Both the position numbers and the translations under genes were made by a program. The notes below the pieces were generated by a model, which saw only the letters and a list, made by a program, of their open reading frames with translations, had not been told where the DNA came from and searched no databases. From NCBI GenBank assembly GCA_023231475.1, contig JALJEE010001081.1, positions 62,001 to 126,000 on the forward strand: DNA of 64,000 nt, read 5' to 3'. This DNA comes from Seison nebaliae (Eukaryota > Rotifera > Pararotatoria > Seisonacea > Seisonidae). How positions within the stretch are numbered: position 1 is the first letter of the stretch; the number at the start of each line of letters is the position of its first letter. Shown one piece after another: positions 51,360-62,254 of the stretch.

Positions 51360-54140
51360 TCAAAAAATTGAATTTGCTGAAATATATACTGTGAAGTAGA
51401 GTATCGGTTGTATGAGTATAAGGAGATAAAGGTTATTCTTCAACATTAGTGACCTGTTGGGATTGAAATAAAATGCTTTCGTTGGTTTCGTCCGATCGAT
51501 GAGCACACCGTCCAAAGTGTAAATGATTCCATTATCTGCTCTCATTTCTTCTTTGACCGGTAGTACAATATTCTGCCATTTCACTCGAGTGAATGAACCC
51601 GATTCAAATTGTAACATAACACTACTCTCGTCATCCATCAGTAACGAGTATTTTTTGCTATTTCCCATTTTCTGCGGAGAAACTTCTCCTTGACTGTAAA
51701 TATGTCGCTTAGTGATCGAATCCCTCAATCGGTGGTGATCCGTATTGTAGATCTGAGAGAAAGCTTCATCATTTGGAACGAATATAGTGTACGATTGTCC
51801 ATTAGCAACATCTCTCAATTTGCGGTCATATCCTAAAGTAACGGAAAATTTTTTAAATTGATGGAAATTAAATAGAAAGGAAACCTAAAGCTTTAAGTCG
51901 TTGGAACATTGTAGAATAGTCGTTAGCCGTCGATAATAATTTCCAGATACTTCCCATCTTCAATTTAATCAACGGGTAATTGATGATGTGGAGAACTCCA
52001 TTCGAGGCTTCATAATTTCCTCGACGACTCACACTCTGTCCTATCAAGTGACTGTTATTGAAAGCTGTGAAAGTAGCTGAAGGTAATTTGAGTAATCTGT
52101 TCTCGAAATCATCTCGATTCTTATCAGTCAACGAATATGAAGCGACGTTGCTCTTTCTTATTTGAATTTTGACGGATGGTTCGAACGTATCATAATTCTC
52201 ATCAATTTGGTCATTATATTCGGTGAAAACGGCACCCCGAATAATATGAGATCGAATAAACTAAATATATTAAAACGATGAAAAAAAAGAGACAAATGAA
52301 AATATCTAACTGAATCAACTCTCGCTTGATTCTTCACCAGATTCGTATCATTTTCAATTTGATCGAACATATCAGCTGATGGTGCTAAAACGGTGATATG
52401 ACAACCTTGTTCACAGCCAATCATTCTGAATCGACTAATCATTTGTTCTTTACATCTGTTGATTAATTGTAAACGATGTTGATGTTCCTCTTGTTTATAC
52501 TACAAAATGATAATTCATAATAATCTTTTAAATTTGAATAAATTTGAAATTTAAACTTTCATTTCTAAAACGTTTTTGAAATCAGATCGTTTCAATTCCT
52601 CCTCACTCAACTCATTTGACGTTTGTAGAATGTTGATAATTGGATTGGGGAAAACTGAGAGAATATTTCGGACATTTGGACTTCCCAATTTATGAATAAA
52701 CGACAAAAAACGACGTGCATGACGGTCCATCGTCACTGTCATTGTTTCCGTGGTGAAATCAAGTAAACAATCGATGAGATGAATAACGGACGTGCGGAAC
52801 ATTATATTACCATTAACGATTTTACATCGACGATTGCCACTAATCACCAGAATCGTATCATCATATCGTTGAAAATAAATTTTCCTTTTCTTCGCTTCAT
52901 ATTTCGGATCACTAAACGTTTCATATTGTGTGTCATTCATCATATTCTCAGTGAAGACAGCACGTTCCGGTATGATACTCGCCGTCAAACTTTGTATGGT
53001 ATCGAACGTGATATTTTTCCATCCTAATCGATATCGATCCGCTAAGGAAACGGTCGAACAATCTTCGGGTATTTTAGCTTGACCTTTATACAAGAAGAAA
53101 TCGAGAACTGTCGTCATTGCGTGATCGATAGGAAGGAAATATGTTCCTTGTTGTTCGAGTGTTCTCGGGAAATGTTGATATAATGTGTTGATACTCGATA
53201 AATTAGTAATTAATAATTGATTCAATTTCGAAAGACTGGGAGTTTTACTGATATAAGTGAAAACATTATCCTCTTTCGGAATTTTCAATCGTTTGGAAAT
53301 TAAATACAAATTACCATTCTTCGTTTTGATGGCTGACGCACAAACGAGTGCATCATTTACTGTAAACAATTTATAGAAAGTGGAATATAATTCATTGAAG
53401 CCTTGATTGATCAGAATTTCTCTTTGCACTTTCACCGTTACGTTTTTCTTCTTTTTCTTATTATCCTTCGGATTTGAACGTCGATGAGAAATAAAACTTG
53501 GACGTTTAGAAATTCGAACTTTCTTTCGAATTCTCTCAACATTCTTCAATCTAATTTGATTCTTTCGTCGAATTTCCAATTGCTGATAAAGTGGCGATGT
53601 CTCGTCATATAAATGCCACAAAGAATCTTTACAAGAGGTCGATTCGAAAATTGAACCGAATGGATTTGTTAGATCGATATACTTCTTCGTTTCACCAATG
53701 GTGAGTGAGAAGGATTTATCTCGATAAAATGTCACTGGCTGGTTATTGTACAGTGCGTCTTTTCTGACAATTTCCGTTTGAATTTTATCGTCATCGAGAA
53801 CATTCTTTACTAAATGATAAAGATATTCATTTTCTTTATTCATCGCATACTGAAATTCGTTGGATTTGGAATCATCGTCATCCTCTGTATTTCCATCATT
53901 CAATTCGAATGCGTCGTTTATGGGAGCGAAGAATGTCAACATCGATGTCGTATCCTGGAGAGCGGCTTTGATGTGATGGAGATTCGATATGGATTCACGT
54001 AACTTCTCCAATTTCGGATGTTTCATCACCACATCATATAGAGTGTCACTTGACAATGAACGGGAGAGATGGATGATTGGAAAGATGAACAATATCAAAT
54101 GGAATATCCTCATGGAATGAACAGCAGTTGCCAAGAACAT
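51360..54140 (-). CDS. Fas1: Fasciclin-1-like GPI-anchored adhesion protein, four FAS1 domains
   Basis: Four exons on the reverse strand (52557-54140, 52311-52499, 51885-52260, 51360-51832) give 873 residues from the first ATG. The second ATG at 54113 places MRIFHLILFIFPIIHLSRS as an N-terminal signal peptide and may be the true start. Four FAS1-type segments follow, each with the [TLV]-F-x-P-x-[DN]-x-A-F-like strand: MLTFFAPINDAF; YFLPIDHAM with TENMM; TVLAPSADMF with IRSHIIRGAVFTE; and YTIFVPNDEAFSQI with TLDGVLID. A basic loop (KDNKKKKKN) interrupts the second. The C terminus (LMLKNNLYLLILIQPILYFT) is hydrophobic without a cytoplasmic tail, as in GPI anchoring. Four FAS1 domains plus GPI match insect Fasciclin-1, a neuronal cell-adhesion molecule, rather than midline fasciclin or periostin. 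Introns are 57, 50 and 52 bp, all GTT...AG. Confidence 0.85.
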
Positions 54141-57100
54141 CTGATGGAATGAAAGAGAAATGAGAAGAAAATATGAGGAAAGTAGAAATATTATTTATTT
54201 CGAATATTTTCCATTCTTTTCTCTGTTTCCGAGGTAACGAGAATGATTCATAGAGAAAGAAATAATGAAAATTAACATGAAACGGCGACGAATGACTAAG
54301 TCGCCAAATTGATGGAATGGAATGAGAAGGTGATGAAATGATGTTTGGAAACGAGGAAGAATAATTCGATCGTAATTATAATTAATTCGACTGATAACAT
54401 AATAGAATCAGAATTTCATGATGGAATTGATGGATGAAATCGAGAATCGATCCAGAAACCATCGAAGAGAAACTAACCATCGAATCAATAATACTTTATT
54501 TAGGAAGAAGAAAATGAGTTGGATGGAATTGTGATCCATTGGAAGTCGAACAGTTCCCCTCATTAATTTACATTGCAAACAAAAAGGTTATGGAATGAAA
54601 TTGAGTGGAAAACGGAGGGATAGTAAATGTCCTCCGATTTTCATGAATTTTGTCTGAGAAAGAAATATTAATTTTTTCCGACGAATATCAATTATGAAGC
54701 GAACACATTTTTCACATTGATTCTTTCATGAATCTGATTGTTCTCATAAATCGTGTTTATTCTGTAGTTGTGTTAGTTGAATAATGATTGTCAAAGAGAA
54801 TTTGCTTAACACATCGCTTCGACAATATCGGGGATGTTAGACGAGAAGGTGGAACTCGCACATACCACAATTTCTTCATTCTCCTAATTTCTCCTTCGAA
54901 CAATCTCTCCCTTTCTTTCTTTCTTCGTATTAATCATATGAGAATAATAATTAGAATAAAAATGGGATGAATCGCTTCAATGATTTCTCTTTGTGTGTCA
55001 CTTATTCCACCTTTTCCGTCCACACTTTTCCAATGAGATTGCACACAATCTCAAATTGACAATAATCATTCTCATAACGACAATCTCATTAAATTGTTTC
55101 TTAATAAACTAAACGAAAATTTTTTGAAACGATCAATTATTTGAATTGTTTTTTTTTTGTTTTTGTGGAGACAGAGAATTGTGGAGGATGATTGGGATTA
55201 GTTGAAATAAATTTTCTATTAAAACCTTCTCAGAACACAAATATACAAGTACTTCGAAATCAGATAGAAGATCGGTTGTGGAGTGTACCAACGGAAATCG
55301 AATGTTTATATTGGATTTGCGCAAATCTGTTCATTCTCCAAGAGAAACATCTCTTCTCATTTGAAGATCGAATGAACATGTGTAAGAGAAGGATTTGGAA
55401 TCCATCATCATATTTTCTTGCGGAAAACGGAAAATCGGCAGAACGGAAATGTGTATGATGGGGAATCGATTCATCATCGATTTTTATTATTTTGAAGGGA
55501 AGTGGATTTGGTAAGGATGTTAAAATGTTCAGAAGAAGAAAAACAATCGAACGGAAAACGTTTCGCTCATTAACAGATTGTGTCAATGAAAAAAAAAAGA
55601 AATTTGATCCCACTAATTTGATCGGCAAATAAGTTTCTAGACTAAAGGTAACAACTGTGGTTTGGGGGAGTCTCTAACGATTTGTTTATTCGAGTACAAT
55701 TCATTACTATCCGATGACCATTTCAAATGTGATTTCTAAGATTTTTTGTGACAGGCATAAAAGAAGAGACATCATAATTTATCCATTAATTCCTTACTAA
55801 GGAATATCGTTTGCACTTGAATAATTCCTTAGTAAATCCTCGAGGAACAATGGGAAGAAAACCATCATCCACAAACCATCATGATCAATGTGTAATGGTA
55901 TGGATGAATGAGATATTGAATATACACACAACAAACAAAAGTGAATTTGTCGCATTGATGGTGGGAGAAAGTGGAGAATGATTCGATGGAAACATATGAG
56001 ACATGTTCGATCAAAGGTCAAATTTTGTGTGTAGTCAAAGTGAACTGTCAATAGACGATTCCATCTGGAAAGATGCTTCGAACAGATAATGATTCGACAG
56101 AACGATTAAGTTGCTGAGTGAGTGAAGGTGGAAAAGATGTTTGATGAAGCGTGGAAGGTAATCAAATAAGTGAAGGTTTATCATCGTCGCCAATAGCGGT
56201 GAATAAAATCGATGATGCGTAATAAGATATTGAACGGAATGAATAAATCCTCAATCGCTCAGTCATTACAGAAATACTTATCTCAATGATATTTCTGCTA
56301 ATACTTCCCTGTCCCCAATATATTATCAGATGATGGAATTCAAAAACAACCACATCATTCCAATTTGCATCTTTTACTTGTCGATGCAGATCTGACTTGT
56401 AAGTGGAATCTCTCCGTCTAGTACATTCCAGCATGGAAGGGACGTATCAATCGAGACTTAATCTACATGAACATGCAACTTCATCATAAATGACATTCAT
56501 GAAGAAAGAAATTTGGCGTCTTTTCAGAAGGGAGGCTTAAAAGATTAAAATTTCTTTTTCACTTCCGCTACCGTCAACAATCTCTAGACGACTAAAACTT
56601 TTTGATAGTAGCGCGAAAGTTTACTTTGTAAGACCACAAACATTTTAAGTTTTATTCTATTTTTCTTCTCTCTAACGTCTAATGAGGATAAGATAGAATG
56701 ATAAGGATAAACAAATTCATTTATAAAACACACAAGAAAGGTCTCCAATTGGTCGTTTGTTTGTTGGAATAATAGAATGAAAATCTTCTTGCACAAACGA
56801 CTAATGCAACAGACAGATGTCGAGAGAGCCTGACGTGAGTTGTAATTAGAAAAGTAAAATTTCTTATATCGTTTCCACATCACTTTTCCGTCATACCCTC
56901 AAGAAATAATCTCATTTATTACATAAATATTGATCATTCAGTAACATAACAAGACGAGACCGCAAAGAAGTCAATCATCCAAATCATCCAAATTATTCTC
57001 CGAATGAATGGACGAATAGATGAATCTAATTTCTATCAATAATTCACTTGGATTTCACACTGAAAATACAAATTTTAGTCGGGACATTTTTGGAAGGTGA

Positions 57101-59074
57101 TTATCGTCAATTTCCATTATTGATGGAGTATTCTCACTTATTTCGCCGACAGATATAATAGTTATCTTAATGATTCTAATTGTTCATCTACGTGAAGAGA
57201 ACGAAACTCCACATAGATAACCACATTCCCATTCAAGTGATAACATGAATAATTTTTAATAGAGAACAAATTATTAACCGCTTGACCAGTAACAACAACA
57301 AGAACAATGATGAAAATTGAAAAGTGAATGGAGTGGATATGAGTGGAACGGAAATATTCCACTTTTCCAACGACAACATACTGTGTCCATCTCATCGTTG
57401 ATGGAGATATTATTTCTTATTTTTCCCCCCATAAAACGATTAAGTCCGTTTAACGACCTGCCACTGATGAATATTTTATAGACATTCTCCAAAAATTCAC
57501 TGGGCGAATTATTCGTTTCACATAGTCATATCCGAAAGATTTATGTTACTCTCATTTCTACTCACTCAAGATCATTATCATCGATGCAAGTCAGTTCCTT
57601 TTCAGATTATACGGATTCGTTTCATCCTAAGACTTTACCTATTTCCATTAGAAATTATACGACAAACAGAAATGTTTTGAATTCCATTATTCGATTAGAA
57701 TAATTATCGATATGTTCCACCCAAAAAAGAAGACAAATATTAATTGAAACATGAATTCTATTTTCCTTATTCTGGAAATCAGAATGATATCTCGGATGGA
57801 TTAGAAGGAATCCGATGCCAACCATCATTCTACTTCCTCTCTTCATTTACATTTCTTCTTCGAGAATGATGATACCGCTCTGCTTAATCGCGATGGCTAA
57901 CGAAGGAAATGATGAGAGAATAAATTCATTTGATGAGCCATAATAATTTTATTAAGGATTGAGAAGAATCGATGCTCTCATCTCGACTTCCATCGTGGAG
58001 GAAAGTCGACACGAGAAAAAAAATGAACAAGAATCCGGAAGAAAAGATAAGAGATAAATTCATTTTTAATATTATAAAGAATCTTCCCAATAATTATTTT
58101 CCGTTTTCCTGACACACACACTTGCTGACACTACGTAATGAAATTACCACCTGTCAAATCATAGGTTGACGAAAGTAGTGGCGGATGTTGTTAATAGTCG
58201 GTTCGTTTTTCGATTGCCTCAAATGCGAAGAGAATGTGCGACCAATATGGATTCGCCTCCCGTGTACTTTCCCAACTTTTCTCCCCCTTGTTCTTTTTGA
58301 AGTAATTGTATAAAACGAATCGAGTCATAACGGAAGTTTATTTCATTCATTTTCTCGTCAATTCCAAAACGAATCGGATCGATAATGGCAAAATAATAAC
58401 TATAATTCTACCATCAAATTTTTCTTTTCCATTCTCCCCCAACAGATAAACGAACACCATTCGAAAAAACCAGATCATCTCTCCAACATTACCCGACACT
58501 GAAGATAGAGAGAATAAGAAGAGATTAGAATGAAAATAGAATAAAATGTCATTACGAACTTTCGTTTCTTTTTAGGGAGTAACTTTTAATTTGAAGAACA
58601 ACTTCATGTCGATCTTCATTCATTTCGTTGATTGACCGAAACAGAACGTCCGAGCCACTTCACTTCAGTAAGTCCGATTCATAATCAGTCAATTGGACGT
58701 CATCCATCATTACCCACTTCGTTAATCAGACTCTCTTTCTTTCCCATTAGGCCATTTTGAAGTAGTTTAAATAATGTCAATGTGAAAAATAGTAAAGTTA
58801 TCGGAAATTTAATTAAAATCGATTTTCCTTCATACTCCAATGAAATATGATAAAATTTAATTAAAATATTCATGAACATTAATAACTTTTCATGCGAACG
58901 ACTAGTCCAATTTCTTGGAATTCGGCTTCATTGCACTCCGTTCGGAGAAAATCAATAAAAATATTATTGCGACAGAAGTCACTTTAGTTCGTTTGGGAGA
59001 AAATGTTAATTTAGTTTCCATATTTCATTCTAAAAATAAAATTTCAAAAAACTCGAATAAAGTTTTGAAGCCAG
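54141..59074. other. 4.9-kb region without a recognisable gene
   Basis: Short overlapping open frames (for instance around 55190-55630) show no family similarity or consistent codon use. The two ends should contain the promoters of the Fasciclin-1 gene and the PAN-like gene, which are transcribed away from each other. Confidence 0.5.
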
Positions 59075-59512
59075 ATGAAGAATTTGTTCTTTCTTTTCAT
59101 CTTTCTCGTCCACGGACAATTTTGCGAGCAACATTTCGTGGTGAAAGATGGTTGGCAAGTCGAAGGTACTTTCGGTCGTTTCATGGATCTCTTACCAGAC
59201 AATGATCCTGTCGGTCATGAATATGATCGACAAGTTGGCGCTTCATTGTCATTCTCTTGGCCGTCGTCAGTCGTTAGTGCGAATATCGGATCATCCGATC
59301 TCATGGATTTACCGTACAATTTCCGCAATTTACCTGACTATAATGCCGCAATCGGTACCATAACCAAAGTGTGCATCGAAGCATGTTCAAAGGATATGAG
59401 TTGTCGTGCATTTAACATTAATTTGGATCGTTTCCGTTGCGCTTTCCTCCAAGACGTGAGACATTTGGAGAGAAAATCTTCTTCGATCAGTTTGGTGCCA
59501 AATCAATTATAA
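59075..59512 (+). CDS. small secreted protein with a PAN/apple-like domain
   Basis: One intronless frame of 145 residues. A signal peptide (MKNLFFLFIFLVHGQFC) precedes a domain in which TKVCIEACSKDMSCRAFNIN, followed by RFRCAFLQD, gives the Cys pattern and aromatic-Asn motif of PAN/apple modules (C...C...C..F......C). PAN domains bind proteins or carbohydrates outside the cell. The upstream half (VEGTFGRFMDLLPDNDP) is unlike a second PAN repeat. There is no membrane segment or GPI signal, so it should be secreted. It shares its 3' end with the Ly6 gene on the other strand. Confidence 0.65.
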   Translation: MKNLFFLFIFLVHGQFCEQHFVVKDGWQVEGTFGRFMDLLPDNDPVGHEYDRQVGASLSFSWPSSVVSANIGSSDLMDLPYNFRNLPDYNAAIGTITKVCIEACSKDMSCRAFNINLDRFRCAFLQDVRHLERKSSSISLVPNQL

Positions 59513-59615
59513 AATTATTTGAAAAAAAAAAATTTAAAAGTTATTTTAAAAAATTCAGTATTGACTCTTTAAAAAGATGTTTGTGGAATGATGATGTTTC
59601 AAAATGTTTTCGGAC

Positions 59616-59628
59616 AATAAAATTTATT
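59616..59628. terminator. overlapping two-way poly(A) signal
   Basis: AATAAA (59616-59621, + strand) and TTTATT (59623-59628, AATAAA on the reverse strand) lie back to back. They follow the PAN-like gene by ~100 bases and the first Ly6 gene by ~40 bases, and so serve the two convergent transcripts. Confidence 0.6.
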
Positions 59629-59668
59629 TTCTTTTAATTACAAAATTATTAATTAAATTATATCCAAT

Positions 59669-60110
59669 TCATTTGAGGAGAAAGAAAGAAATTGCGATTG
59701 TTAAGATGATAAGATAAGATTGTTGACTAAAATTAGTCGCTGAGTTGCACAAATTCGTTTTACAACAATATGTCGCTTTATAGTATCGTTGTTCGTAATT
59801 GACCTCATTCAATTCGGCACAACTCGGTGCGTCACATGTTCTCTCTACCACTTCCTTCCCATTAAATCCGACGACGATCCTTTTCTACGAATAAATAATT
59901 AGTGTAGAAATAAGTGAAGGAATTACTAACGGCACATGCTCCTTTACACGGAAGAATTAATACGGAACTAGACGAGTTTAAATTTTTTTTTGCACTGCAT
60001 TCCTTACTTGCTGGACATCCGTAACAGTACAAACCGTCATTGAGCGAATTAACGAAATAAGGAAGAAGAGTGATGAAAATGAAGAGTAATTGAATGTTAT
60101 TAAGTTTCAT
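59669..60110 (-). CDS. Ly6/uPAR three-finger protein, GPI-anchored (first of pair)
   Basis: Two exons on the reverse strand, 59931-60110 and 59669-59884, joined across a 46-bp intron (GTTAGT...TAG), encode 131 residues. The signal peptide ends near FVNSLNDG. The mature part has ten cysteines in Ly6 order, starting LYCYGC and ending in the diagnostic CCKTNLCN. The C terminus (SYLIILTIAISFFLLK) is a hydrophobic GPI-addition signal. Family members are extracellular three-finger proteins that often modulate nicotinic receptors, ion channels or septate junctions; the partner of this one cannot be read from sequence. It faces a second Ly6 gene 466 bp away. Confidence 0.85.
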
Positions 60111-60576
60111 GGTGGAAAAATGATGATGTTGATGGTGGTGGTGATGATGGTGATGGAATGAAGGAGTTTTATTTAAGGAAAAGGAAAGTGGCTTACAAGA
60201 AGACGTTCATAATTCCACTTTCCCATCGAGTTCAGCTGTGAAGACATGGGTAAACAAAGAGGAAACTGACAACGAATAAAAAAATTATTTGGAATTGGAA
60301 TGAAAGTTTTTGTCTCATTTCCATATAACGGTTCTCCCCCATCCTCCTCTCAATTGTTAATCGAGTAAATTGTGAATAATACTACGCAATGATCTGTTTG
60401 TCTGATATGACACGCAATTATTGACATAGTCTCCTCTTCTACTTGAAGAGAATAAAGATAATATCGAATAATTTCAACAATTTCCATAATTCATTCGGTT
60501 CGGGAGAATCTCTTTGGAAAACATTTTTCATACTTCACTTACATTTCATAAAGAAAACTCATTTCAATATCGATTA
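60111..60576. promoter_or_regulatory. shared region between divergent Ly6 genes
   Basis: These 466 bp separate the start codons of two head-to-head Ly6 genes and should contain both promoters. A GATGGTGGT-rich run lies next to the reverse-strand gene (about 60120-60158). No further elements recognised. Confidence 0.4.
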
Positions 60577-61104
60577 ATGTCAATCCATCATTCCTATTTA
60601 TTTCTGTTGACGATTCTTCATTTGTCAAGTTTCACTTCTCTAAACAACTTCTCTAAACTTTTATCCTCTTTTGATAGTTAAATTTGGAGAAAGTGTAAGA
60701 TGTGTCGCTTGTGACTCCATGACCCAACCGACATGTACTGCCAATTTGACGTATTCGACATCTCAAATAGCGAAGACGAAAGCTGACGGAATTAGTTCGC
60801 TTGAATGTGGAGGAATTTGTCAAGTTACTTTATTTTCTTATTTTAAAATATTTTAAAAAATTAATTTTAGAAAATCATTTATAGAAAAGGATCTCAATAT
60901 GGGCAACCAATAGGAGCCAAACGATCATGTGGTACTGCATGTAATGAAGTGAGGAAACAGGAATCAGGAACATTTATTGAAATTAATTGTTGTAACGATA
61001 AGGATTATTGTAATGGCTCATTTACCATCAATTCATTGAACTTCATTCCATTATTTACACCAATTCTCATCATCATTACTTTTCTGAGAGAGATCATGAA
61101 ATAA
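60577..61104 (+). CDS. Ly6/uPAR three-finger protein, GPI-anchored (second of pair)
   Basis: Three exons (60577-60628, 60678-60823, 60871-61104) give 143 residues. The signal peptide is MSIHHSYLFLLTILHL. Ten cysteines follow in Ly6 order, beginning VRCVAC and ending INCCNDKDYCN, with an N-glycosylation site (NLT) after the third. The C-terminal IPLFTPILIIITFL is a GPI-type hydrophobic tail. Introns are 49 bp (GTTTCA...TAG) and 47 bp (GTTACT...TAG); without them the frame hits stops in both places. It is a diverged paralogue of the Ly6 gene at 59669-60110, transcribed away from it. The stop codon lies inside an AATAAA (61100-61105), which may double as the poly(A) signal. Confidence 0.85.
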
Positions 61105-61202
61105 ACATGAAACATTTTTCAATAATATATACAATGAATTGAAATTTAAAATGAAAGATTTTTTTTTTTTAACGAAAATAAATTGTAGAAACGAAACGAA
61201 AT

Positions 61203-62151
61203 TCATCCATCGTCTCCATAACGCGCTTTTTGTGTATCCGATAAATTCTCTTCTTTTTTCAACGACAATTTCCAATTACGAGAACCGACCGAAAATTGGT
61301 TAGAATCGACTATGAGATTACTTAAATTTTTTAATGATCGATTCTCCACATTATCATGTTGACGGAAACTTCGAATTTCATCATCGATCTCTTTTAAATT
61401 TTCTGATTTAATTTTATCTAAAGAACAATTTGTTAACGGAGAGAATTAGATCGAGGAAACTTTCAGTATTTTTGAAAAAATGTTCTAAAGAAATTTGTTT
61501 GTCGATTTGTTCGTATTCGAACGCCTGAACGATCATGTCCATCACATCCAATTCCTTCACATATTTCGCTTCAGCTGTCGATTGATTCTCATATTCCTTT
61601 AATGAATTTAATTTAAAATTAATTTGGAAATTAGTAAACGAACTTGCCAAATGTCGAAAATATTTATACGAATATCTTCATTCGGTATTAGAGATATGAT
61701 ATCTTGAAATGATTTCTGACAAAATAATTTTATAAAATTATTTTTTAAATAATAAAAATTAGAAACAAATTCTCTTCGATGTTTTTCTTCTTTTTTGATG
61801 TGATCAGCTGGAATGAGATCTCCAGTGAGACATTCGGCCAAATCGTGAACAACGGCCATTTTCATACATCTAAATCAGGAAAACGGTATAAGAACCATCA
61901 AAATCGATTAACTTCGTCATATCGATGCCTTTGGGATTATCGAGTGTCAATGTCATCAACGTCATTCGATACATGTGGGAACTGATTGTTTCCACATTAT
62001 CGTACACATGAGAATGAATCCAACCACTTCTTAAAGTTCTCTGGAAAAGAAATGGAATAAACAGGAAATGGAAGAGAAATGGAAAAAAAACTTTCGTTTG
62101 ACCGATAACTAGAAGGAATTCCAAGATATCACTAATCCTCTTTTTTGACAT
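61203..62151 (-). CDS. HDDC2: HD-domain 5'-deoxynucleotidase HDDC2 homologue
   Basis: Six exons on the reverse strand (62092-62151, 61913-62040, 61767-61869, 61644-61715, 61461-61596, 61203-61417) give 237 residues (human 204). Metal-binding HD-domain residues are visible: His42 (SSHMYRM), His71-Asp72 (MAVVHDLAE), and the following GDLIPADHIKKEEKHRRE and EYENQSTAEAKYVKELD blocks, all closely matching human HDDC2. The family removes the 5' phosphate from deoxynucleoside monophosphates in the cytosol. The last exon adds ~70 polar residues that are longer and more diverged than the human tail; its join at a 43-bp intron (GTTTCC...TAG) rests on reading frame alone. All five introns start GTT. The 3' end lies 98 bp from the convergent Ly6 gene; the 5' end is 103 bp from the next divergent gene. 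Confidence 0.9.
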
Positions 62152-62254
62152 GGGTTTTGGGAGTCGGTGGTGTCAAAACAAATACCTGAGATTGTGAGCT
62201 CTTAATTTGAACGGTTCACAACTTTCTTTAATTTGTCGATTAGAATTATAGACA
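62152..62254. promoter_or_regulatory. shared promoter of HDDC2 and the coiled-coil gene
   Basis: Only 103 bp lie between the two divergent ATGs, so both promoters and leaders must overlap here. No TATA box is evident. Confidence 0.45.

Noticed and set aside
55192-55628. Overlapping open frames of ~90 and ~120 codons on opposite strands
   Set aside because: Neither shows domain motifs, signal peptide or splice logic, and they mirror each other in frame as random AT-rich DNA often does.
58915-59205. 96-codon frame upstream of and overlapping the PAN-like gene
   Set aside because: No signal peptide or domain; the overlapping frame at 59075 has both a signal peptide and the PAN cysteine pattern.
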